A stretch of 8,174 nucleotides of DNA from Candidatus Fermentibacterota bacterium (GTDB taxonomy: Bacteria; Fermentibacterota; Fermentibacteria; Fermentibacterales; JCC-6): NCBI GenBank assembly GCA_030607835.1, contig JAUWJE010000073.1, positions 1 through 8,174 of the forward strand. The letters are read 5' to 3'. The position numbers and the translations under genes are program-made. A model generated the notes under the pieces. That model made no database searches, was not told the origin of the DNA, and saw only the letters and a list, made by a program, of their open reading frames with translations. This document shows positions 1 through 5,063 of the stretch, piece after piece. Within the stretch, counting starts at the first letter, position 1. Each line of letters opens with the position of its first letter.

Positions 1-1
1 A

Positions 2-970
2 AGTGCCGACGATGGCGCAAAACTTCTGGAAGCACTTACGAAAGGCGAGCGGAAGAGAAGAGAGATGGAATCTCCTGTCAGAAGAGCCAGGGAAAAGAGA
101 CGCATTATGCTAGAGACGAAAGGGATGAGTCCCTTTGCTGGTCTTAGTGGCATGCGCGAAATGGGCCGTCTAATGCGCGGTATAATGAGGGATTCAATAC
201 CCAGGGCTGATGAAGATGAAAATATGGATATTAACGAGGATATGTGTGAGGATGCCGGTCTCCTCGAAGGTCCTCTTGAACTGGAGGAGGGTACAGTGCT
301 TGTGCTGAAGCGACGTGTTCGTCAGAACAGTGGAGGCGATCTGGTTTTAAACGGGGTCTCCGGTTCTACTCTTGAAGTCCTCAGTGAGGATACACCTGAC
401 ATACGCGTATACCGGGATAACGGTACAGTCCTTCTAAGATGGGATGAGGGTGATCTGGAGCTTAACGTCCCGGAAACGGTAGAAAACTTAAAGGCAAGCA
501 TAATGGGCGGAGATATTGTCCTGAATGGTATCGCTGCTTCGGCTGTTATTAAAACGAAGGGCGGTGATATCGACCTTTCAGAGGCTACAAAAGCTTTCAG
601 GGTGAAGACTATGGGGGGAGATATTATGATTACGCTGAATGAACACTGGAGTGAGGATTCAAAGGCTACAACAATGGGTGGCAACATAACTCTGGGAATA
701 TCAGAAAACACAAAGGCCAATATTTCGGCGAAAACCTTTGGGGGTGAAATTACCGTCCAGGATGACATTCCCGGAGTAACTGAATCTGGACATCCAGGTG
801 CTTCCAGAGTAAGTATAGACCTGTCAGATGAGGATGATGCCCCTGAACTCAGAGTAAAGACAATGGGCGGCAATATCTCAATTGCCCACTGCGGATCAGA
901 ATTGATTGATGAGGAAGACGGGGTAGATGAAGAACAGTTGGAAGATGAGGAAACGGTAAATAATGAGTGA
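2..970 (+). CDS. DUF4097-family beta-helix repeat protein (YvlB-like), 5' partial
   Basis: The reading frame is open to the left edge. The first visible residues, including DDGAKLLEALTKGER, look like the end of the SHOCT-like helical motif that begins many DUF4097 proteins, so the true start is probably off-window and the ATG at 65 is internal. A basic linker and an acidic stretch follow. Counting from the ATG at 65, seven GG-[DNE]-[IL] repeats have their Gly pairs near residues 90, 148, 166, 184, 205, 226 and 268. Spacings of 18-21 residues (or multiples) suit one rung of a right-handed beta-helix. The tail is very acidic. I see no signal peptide or membrane segment in the visible part, so it may be cytoplasmic. 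It overlaps the next gene by 8 bases, implying co-translation. The molecular function of the family is unclear; B. subtilis YvlB sits in an envelope-stress-linked operon. Family call fairly sure, role unknown. Confidence 0.8.
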   Translation, partial: SADDGAKLLEALTKGERKRREMESPVRRAREKRRIMLETKGMSPFAGLSGMREMGRLMRGIMRDSIPRADEDENMDINEDMCEDAGLLEGPLELEEGTVLVLKRRVRQNSGGDLVLNGVSGSTLEVLSEDTPDIRVYRDNGTVLLRWDEGDLELNVPETVENLKASIMGGDIVLNGIAASAVIKTKGGDIDLSEATKAFRVKTMGGDIMITLNEHWSEDSKATTMGGNITLGISENTKANISAKTFGGEITVQDDIPGVTESGHPGASRVSIDLSDEDDAPELRVKTMGGNISIAHCGSELIDEEDGVDEEQLEDEETVNNE

Positions 971-1322
971 CAGTTCCATTCCGCCTAAATGCCCCAGCTG
1001 CGGAGACAGGCTTATTGTCGTTAAACTTCAATGCAGTTCCTGTGGTACTGAAGTGAACGGTGAATTCGATGTATGTCCTGTATGTACACTTGAAGGGAAG
1101 AACAGGGAACTGTTTGACCTGTTCATGGAAGCCAGAGGGAATCTCAAGGAGGTTCAGAGAAGACTAGGTGTATCGTACCCAACAGTCCGGCAGAGAATTG
1201 ATAACATGTTCAGTGAACTGAAGGGCGAAAAACCTCCACAGGACCCCGCAGAGGTTCTCAAGAAGCTCAGCGATGGGGAAATAGACGTAGAGACCGCCTC
1301 AAGACTTCTGTCCGGGGAGTAA
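963..1322 (+). CDS. DUF2089-family zinc-ribbon/HTH protein, putative regulator
   Basis: This 119-residue protein has the DUF2089 layout. Three CxxC pairs (Cys10/13, 24/27, 38/41) form a rubredoxin/zinc-ribbon-like N-terminus. Next comes a helix-turn-helix-like segment at about residues 50-85 containing RGNLKEVQRRLGVSYPTVR, and then a C-terminal SHOCT-like motif at about 96-117 (VLKKLSDGEIDVETASRLL). The start ATG lies inside the last codons of the upstream DUF4097 gene, with GAGG at 947-950 as a modest ribosome site 12 bases upstream. The overlap suggests one transcript and coupled translation. Length and motif order match the family. It is probably a DNA-binding regulator, perhaps of this operon; this rests on the HTH resemblance and gene pairing, not on a known target. 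Confidence 0.85.
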   Translation: MSDSSIPPKCPSCGDRLIVVKLQCSSCGTEVNGEFDVCPVCTLEGKNRELFDLFMEARGNLKEVQRRLGVSYPTVRQRIDNMFSELKGEKPPQDPAEVLKKLSDGEIDVETASRLLSGE

Positions 1323-1654
1323 ACCGAAGAGGATACCGCATTTCCCCTTTCATGATGCCCCCATCTGCATGAAGTAACTGAACAACTGCAAAGGCGTTTA
1401 TTGGTGATTACCTGACGAGTGTGTACTTCTGCACCCATGCTGATGTTTGCTGATTTATGGCTGCGAACCTGATCCGATGAAACTGCAATAACACTGTCAT
1501 ACAACAATATACAAGATAATCAATTGGTGCGAAATGAGTCTGAATAAGCTGAATTCCTATAAAAGAACTATATTATCTATCTTAGATGTCCATGTATCAG
1601 AGCTGTCCCTCATACGAATTGTTCTAAAACCGCATGAAAGGAATTGTGATCAAT
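1323..1654. other. Intergenic stretch with no recognised gene
   Basis: About 330 bases separate the DUF2089 gene from the exported protein. The open frame at 1534-1737 is composition-poor, resembles nothing and runs into the next gene out of frame, so I do not call it. An imperfect hairpin at 1349-1373 (TTCATGATG against CATC-tgc-ATGAA) follows the DUF2089 stop but has no T-tract, so it is a poor terminator. The second half is AT-rich, and TATTAT at 1571-1576 could be a -10 element for the downstream gene, but no matching -35 is visible. Confidence 0.4.
1637..1642 (+). promoter_or_regulatory. Shine-Dalgarno AAAGGA deciding the start at 1655
   Basis: AAAGGA lies 12 bases before the ATG at 1655. 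An alternative in-frame ATG at 1634 overlaps this element and has no purine-rich site in front of it. Starting at 1655 also gives a cleaner signal peptide (MRIASLFAIALL) without the extra seven residues. The spacing is somewhat long. Confidence 0.5.
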
Positions 1655-2140
1655 ATGAGAATAGCATCCCTATTCGCTATAGCACTGCTTGTCGGCATGG
1701 CCACAGCAGGATCCGAGGTCTTTACAGAGATCTCTGAAAAGGTGAGTGCTGCATTCGATCAGGAAACCGGTACATTTGCTGAAGGTGCATATGAGACACT
1801 TCTGGAAGCTCATACAATGATCGGTGAAGCTCTGGATGAGATTACCGGTGAAAACGAACTGTTTGCGCTGGGTGCTCTTGACTGCGTGGTAATGTACAAT
1901 CTTGCATGCATCGACGCCATCGACGGAAATAGTGACGAGGCTTTCACATGGCTTTCCGGTTCAGTAGACGCTGGATACGGTGATCCGGACTGGATGCTTG
2001 AGGATGAAGATCTTGCCAGTCTCAGAGAAGATGCCAGATTCCAGGAGCTTGTTGTAGCCGCTACGGATAACAAGGAAAAAGACTGTAACGGACCCTGTTC
2101 CGACGAAGGTTCATGCTGCGGAAGTGGTGACTGCGAATAA
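1655..2140 (+). CDS. Small exported protein with TPR-like segment and Cys-rich C-terminus
   Basis: A 161-residue product is predicted from the ATG at 1655 (168 residues if the ATG at 1634 is used). Residues 1-18 are a short Sec signal peptide: Met-Arg, a hydrophobic core, then ATA before a likely cleavage site at Gly19. The mature part is acidic and helical. Residues 75-133 (YNLACIDAIDGNSDEAFTWL, then GDPDWMLEDEDLASLRED and FQEL) match the familiar one-and-a-half TPR pattern in which a small peptide repeat is followed by D-P-D-W/L...LR.D.RF. The last 18 residues carry five cysteines (144, 148, 154, 155, 160) spaced by Gly/Ser/Asp, which could bind metal or form disulfides. There is no lipobox. 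It stands alone between an empty stretch and a convergent gene. Export and the TPR-like fold are fairly secure; function is unknown. Confidence 0.8.
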   Translation: MRIASLFAIALLVGMATAGSEVFTEISEKVSAAFDQETGTFAEGAYETLLEAHTMIGEALDEITGENELFALGALDCVVMYNLACIDAIDGNSDEAFTWLSGSVDAGYGDPDWMLEDEDLASLREDARFQELVVAATDNKEKDCNGPCSDEGSCCGSGDCE

Positions 2141-2214
2141 TCCGCATATCTATTTGATAATGTATTTGAATCTTATCGACTTACTTATGCGTTCCAGATA
2201 CATAACCATAGAAA

Positions 2215-2242
2215 CAGGGGAATGGCATCTGCCATTCCCCTG
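2215..2242 (-). terminator. Perfect hairpin between convergent genes, likely terminator
   Basis: CAGGGGAATGGCA (2215-2227) and its exact complement (2230-2242) flank a two-base TC spacer; in RNA the innermost pairs would open to a larger loop. It sits between the stop of the exported TPR-like gene (2140) and the stop of the secreted acidic protein (2269). On the minus strand the stem is followed by TTTCTATGGTT, a short U-rich run, so it best serves the minus-strand gene. The plus side (CTGCTTAAC) has almost no T-run, though the stem is strong enough to act both ways. Confidence 0.8.
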
Positions 2243-2268
2243 CTGCTTAACAGATTAAATCAGACAGG

Positions 2269-2961
2269 CTAGAACAGTGTCTTGATGTCTGCCCAGGTGC
2301 TTGATTCAAGCGCCGTGGGATTACCGTAGAGATCAAAGAACATATCGCTGTCAAATTCAAAACCTTCGTAATCGATAGTATCCACCCATACACCTGAGCC
2401 ATCGTTGAACCAGCAGTTGCTGCCGATGTAATTAGTACTGATCATTGCGAAGCAGTTGTCCTCAACATCAGCCTGGACTTCTATCCAGTAAGTTACGCCA
2501 TCTGAAAGAACCGGATATGCATCCGCGTTGATTGTGCAGGTGGTCTCGTAGACGTCATAAAGTGTGCCGCTTCCTGATTCCCATTCATCCTGAAAGACAT
2601 TTTCACAGGGAACAGCTTCACTCCATACCTCGGTTGCGCTGTTGGGATCTAAACTGCCATCATCTTCCGAGAAAACGATGTTCATGGTGGTGCCAAGTCC
2701 TCCCATATAGATCATCCACACCACAACCTGATTCAGTTCCCATTCACCGGTAAGCACAAAATCATCACAGAGCCAGCGGTCACCGGCACCGTAATTACTG
2801 ATACCGCCTGTGGCATTATCGAGGACCCACGTCTGTGAATAGGCTAGACCATCGATGCTCATTGGGCCAACACCCTCGGTGTGGTTGCCGATAAGTACCA
2901 TATCGTCAGAAGTAAAAGCCGTTGCAACGATTATGACGAGAGCAAAAACGTACATCTTCAT
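2269..2961 (-). CDS. Secreted acidic protein of unknown function
   Basis: This 230-residue protein begins with a signal peptide (Met-Lys-Met-Tyr, hydrophobic core to about residue 16). The mature chain is rich in Asp, Gly, Trp, Tyr and Thr, with five cysteines (65, 119, 142, 170, 183). It has the alternating pattern of an all-beta extracellular sandwich: WLCDDFVLTGEWELNQVVVW, then ITEVQ-like and FFDLYGNP strands. The last residues, ALESSTWADIKTLF, form a distinct short segment after the domain and may be a sorting or anchoring tag. The start is supported by GAAAGGA at 2971-2977, nine bases before the ATG. It is transcribed alone, with a candidate promoter upstream and a strong terminator downstream. 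No known enzyme motif was found. Probable role: surface or secreted structural or binding protein; function unknown. Confidence 0.8.
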   Translation of the reverse strand: MKMYVFALVIIVATAFTSDDMVLIGNHTEGVGPMSIDGLAYSQTWVLDNATGGISNYGAGDRWLCDDFVLTGEWELNQVVVWMIYMGGLGTTMNIVFSEDDGSLDPNSATEVWSEAVPCENVFQDEWESGSGTLYDVYETTCTINADAYPVLSDGVTYWIEVQADVEDNCFAMISTNYIGSNCWFNDGSGVWVDTIDYEGFEFDSDMFFDLYGNPTALESSTWADIKTLF

Positions 2962-3000
2962 AAGAACAATTCCTTTCTTTTGTTAAGCTTATTCCATGAA

Positions 3001-3029
3001 GTACTAACTTACCTTTCATAGCGTGTCAA
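3001..3029 (-). promoter_or_regulatory. Candidate sigma-70-type promoter of the secreted-protein gene
   Basis: On the minus strand an exact TTGACA (3024-3029) is followed, after 17 bases, by TAGTAC (3001-3006), which matches only three positions of TATAAT. Transcription would start near 2994, giving a leader of about 33 bases before the ATG at 2961 and its GAAAGGA site. The perfect -35 and correct spacing support it; the weak -10 keeps it tentative. Confidence 0.4.
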
Positions 3030-3140
3030 TGACTGTCACCGGTGCAGCCTGAAATCCATCCTCATCGCGCATCAGCATTCCTATCCACCGCATACGTGAT
3101 TACGGATTCACGGGGAACCACTTGCTTCCGAACTGTTGAC

Positions 3141-4322
3141 CTAGCGGATCATCTGAAGTGCCTGCTCCATATCGGCAATAATGTCAGACTCATCCTCCAG
3201 ACCCACCGATATCCGAATCAGTGACGCCGATATCCCGGCCTTTCGCATCTCTTCCTCACCCATCGCGGAATGAGTCGTGGATGCTGGATGTGTTGCGATC
3301 GTCATGCAGGTTCCCAGATGAGTAGCATGAACCATTAATTTGAAGCTATCAATGACTTTAACAGCATCGTTATAAGTGCCCTTCAGCTCGAATGACAACA
3401 GTGAGCTGCACCCTTTCATCTGTTTCTGCGCGACCTTGTTGTATGGATTCGATGGCAAGCCAGGGTAGTTCACTGAATTGGCCTTTGGGTGCTGCTCAAG
3501 ATAACGGGCCACAATCATTGCGTTTTGGCAATGCCGCTCCATCCGAAGCGACAGATGCTCCAGACCGATTAGATTCAGCCAGGCGTTGAAAGGTGACAGC
3601 GAAGCCCCAATGTACCGTATGCAGCCCTTGCGAATGCCCTCAGTAATTTCATCTGGACCGCATATTATGCCCCCCAGAGCAGTAGCGTTACCACAGATGT
3701 ACTTGGTTGTGGAGTGAACCACAATGTCAGCTCCAAGGTCGATGGGGCTCTGCAACGCGGGGGTACAGATAGTGTTGTCAACAATGAGAGGTATTCCATG
3801 TTTCCTGGCCAGCCTGGACAACTCGGGCAGGTCGGCAATGAACAGGTTCGGGTTACTCGGGCTTTCCACAAACATGAATTTCGTTCTGGGTGTTATGGCT
3901 GATGCCCAGGCATCCGGATCCTCGGGCGAAGTGACCCAGGTGGCCTTCAAGCCCATACGACTGAGTCCTTTCTGGAACAACCCGAATGTTCCCCCGTAAA
4001 CCAGATTGGAGGATATGAACTCATCTCCCTCGTCAAGCAGATGATGAGCCAGCATGAAAATCGCTGCCATTCCTGAGGAGGTCGCAATAGCTGATTCAGT
4101 ATGTTCAAGAGAAGCCATCCTCTTCTCGAAGACCTGAACGGTTGGGTTGTCCCATCGACCGTACGTGAAGCCTGGCTTCTCACCTCGGAATATCTCCGCC
4201 GCCTCCCTGGCATCTGCATACGGGTAAGCCACCGACTGATAGATCGGTATTGCCATACTATCAGGTTGGAACCCAGACCGTCCTGCGTGGATTGCATTGG
4301 TGTTGAAACGGCGTTCATCCAT
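3141..4322 (-). CDS. PLP-dependent Cys/Met-metabolism enzyme, O-acetylhomoserine sulfhydrylase-like
   Basis: The 393-residue protein is a complete member of the Cys/Met-metabolism PLP family (fold-type I). Visible landmarks are Tyr54 and Arg56 in FTYGRWDNPT, the phosphate-binding SSGMAA at 82-87, Tyr109 in LVYGGTF (ring stacking), Asp182 in IVDNT (pyridine nitrogen), the Schiff-base Lys207 in HSTTKY, and Arg370 in LIRISVGLED (substrate carboxylate). The family covers O-acetyl- and O-succinylhomoserine sulfhydrylases, cystathionine gamma-synthase and -lyase, and methionine gamma-lyase. YGGT at 109-112 lacks the Cys of methionine gamma-lyases (YGCT) and favours a sulfhydrylase making homocysteine from an activated homoserine and sulfide. 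The C-terminal HPASTTHSAMGEEE and SLSPFNAWL segments are shared with lyases, so substrate is unresolved. GGAG at 4331-4334 is eight bases before the ATG. Its nearest same-strand upstream gene is a ThiS-like sulfur carrier. Confidence 0.92.
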   Translation of the reverse strand: MDERRFNTNAIHAGRSGFQPDSMAIPIYQSVAYPYADAREAAEIFRGEKPGFTYGRWDNPTVQVFEKRMASLEHTESAIATSSGMAAIFMLAHHLLDEGDEFISSNLVYGGTFGLFQKGLSRMGLKATWVTSPEDPDAWASAITPRTKFMFVESPSNPNLFIADLPELSRLARKHGIPLIVDNTICTPALQSPIDLGADIVVHSTTKYICGNATALGGIICGPDEITEGIRKGCIRYIGASLSPFNAWLNLIGLEHLSLRMERHCQNAMIVARYLEQHPKANSVNYPGLPSNPYNKVAQKQMKGCSSLLSFELKGTYNDAVKVIDSFKLMVHATHLGTCMTIATHPASTTHSAMGEEEMRKAGISASLIRISVGLEDESDIIADMEQALQMIR

Positions 4323-4352
4323 AAAATTATCTCCATCTCTGATTAAATGTAG

Positions 4353-4535
4353 TTATTCTGCTGCTAATACCGCGATCTCACGCAGAAGCCAATTCCGATA
4401 TGTGACCATTCCCTCAATATCAGTGAAGAATATTCCAATAGTTTAAACCTGCGATAGCAGTCGAAACCGTTCTTCGCTCTCTTTCAGGTCAGACACCTGC
4501 TTCTGGAGTCCCGCAAGCTCCTCCTGTAGAAGGAA
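4353..4535 (-). pseudogene. Decayed PAS-domain fragment with an in-frame stop
   Basis: Read on the minus strand, a single frame bounded by TGA at 4536-4538 and TAA at 4353-4355 gives a coiled-coil-like LQEELAGLQKQVSDLKESEE, then RFRLLSQV, a TAA at 4443-4445, and continues in the same frame with TIGIFFTDIEGMVTYRN and WLLREIAVLAAE. The combination of ESEERFRLL followed by G-I-F-x-T-D-x-E-G-x-V-T-Y-x-N is the start of a PAS sensor domain as seen in histidine kinases and diguanylate cyclases. There is no start codon, ribosome site or remaining kinase or output domain nearby. The fragment is therefore a relic, ending just upstream of the PLP-enzyme gene's ribosome site. Recognition is by eye from about 55 codons; the in-frame match on both sides of the stop makes chance unlikely. 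Confidence 0.6.
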
Positions 4536-4818
4536 TCAGAGCAGCTGTTAGACAGGAGTTCTGGATACTGCCCGAGGCATGAGATATGCAATCCAAAGCT
4601 GCTGAGAGATTATTCGCACAGTTGCGCTAGTACAGGCAAATCCCGACATATCCTCATAATTTCCTATTAATATCCTTGGTTATTCATAATGGACTGTCAC
4701 TGCAGCGACAAGCCTGAATTACTTGGGCAGAATCACACCTGTTCGAGCCTTGAGAGAGTATCATCTCTCCAGTGAGAAAGGGGGAATGGGGAGTACTTGG
4801 AAGAAACCGTAACGGTAT
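4536..4818. other. Intergenic stretch, nothing assigned
   Basis: About 280 bases lie between the PAS relic and the sulfur-carrier gene. All frames are broken and I could not recognise further kinase sequence here. A six-base-arm hairpin at 4752-4769 (GAGAGA/TCTCTC) lies about 50 bases beyond the sulfur-carrier stop but has no T-run on either strand. ACCGT-A-ACGGT at 4806-4816 is a small palindrome just after that stop. No convincing terminator for the operon is visible. Confidence 0.4.
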
Positions 4819-5016
4819 TTATCCGCCGGACATCAGGTGGATAATGTCTACAGTTGCTCCATCGGGAATTACTGTGGAATCGTACTTGTTCCTTGGGATG
4901 AGTTTACCATTTATTCGTGCGATAAGAAGGGGGAAGAGGTAATTCATTTCCTGCAGAACATCGTGTATAGTTTTGCCTTCATACCAGTCGAGTGTTATTC
5001 CATTGACAGTTATCAT
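4819..5016 (-). CDS. ThiS/MoaD-like ubiquitin-fold sulfur-carrier protein
   Basis: The 65-residue protein has the size and pattern of ThiS: an opening beta-strand (MITVNGITLDW), an acidic-basic helix start (EGKTIHDVLQEM), a second strand pair (LIARINGKLIPR), a D-G-A-T-V-D-I-I strand and a terminal Gly-Gly (MSGG). Such proteins are adenylated and thiocarboxylated at the last Gly, then donate sulfur. It lies 47 bases after the AOR-fusion gene on the same strand, a common setting for MoaD/ThiS-like proteins that make the dithiolene of the tungsto- or molybdopterin cofactor. Other roles are thiazole synthesis or sulfur supply to the sulfhydrylase-like enzyme downstream. No thiazole or pterin synthesis gene is visible to decide. 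I see no Shine-Dalgarno site before the ATG; the gap holds a hairpin instead, suggesting coupled or modulated translation. Confidence 0.85.
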   Translation of the reverse strand: MITVNGITLDWYEGKTIHDVLQEMNYLFPLLIARINGKLIPRNKYDSTVIPDGATVDIIHLMSGG

Positions 5017-5024
5017 AATTGTTG

Positions 5025-5057
5025 AACAAGCGGGAACATAAACAGTTCCCGCCTGTT
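5025..5057 (-). promoter_or_regulatory. Intercistronic hairpin between the AOR fusion and the sulfur-carrier gene
   Basis: An inverted repeat with exact eight-base arms GCGGGAAC (5030-5037) and GTTCCCGC (5045-5052) extends outward, past one mismatch, by four more pairs (AACA/TGTT). The loop is seven bases (ATAAACA on the plus strand). It occupies most of the 47-base gap and ends eight bases before the ATG at 5016. Only TTGTT follows on the transcribed strand, so full termination is unlikely. It may act as an attenuator, mRNA-stabilising stem or translation modulator. Confidence 0.55.
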
Positions 5058-5063
5058 ATTCAT

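Noticed and set aside
322..873. A 183-codon open frame on the minus strand
   Set aside because: It is antisense to the Gly-Gly repeat region of the DUF4097 gene; its repeated SPPIV-like pattern is just the reverse reading of the GG-D-I repeats.
1349..1373. Hairpin after the DUF2089 gene as a terminator
   Set aside because: The stem is interrupted by a three-base bulge and followed by GTAACTG, not a T-tract.
1534..1737. A 67-codon open frame before and into the exported-protein gene
   Set aside because: It has no ribosome site or family resemblance and overlaps the signal-peptide region of a better-supported gene in another frame.
3037..3044. CACCGGTG palindrome near the -35 of the secreted-protein promoter
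   Set aside because: A single eight-base palindrome is expected by chance at this scale and has no second copy nearby.
3095..3112. CGTGA/TCACG inverted repeat after the PLP-enzyme gene
   Set aside because: Five-base arms with an eight-base loop and no T-run are too weak to call a terminator.
4736..4760. GTTCGAGCC resembling a tRNA T-arm
   Set aside because: No matching acceptor, D or anticodon arms are found at tRNA distances on either strand.
4752..4769. GAGAGA/TCTCTC hairpin as terminator of the AOR operon
   Set aside because: The stem is only six pairs, AT/GC mixed, with no T-run on the transcribed strand, and lies about 50 bases after the last stop.
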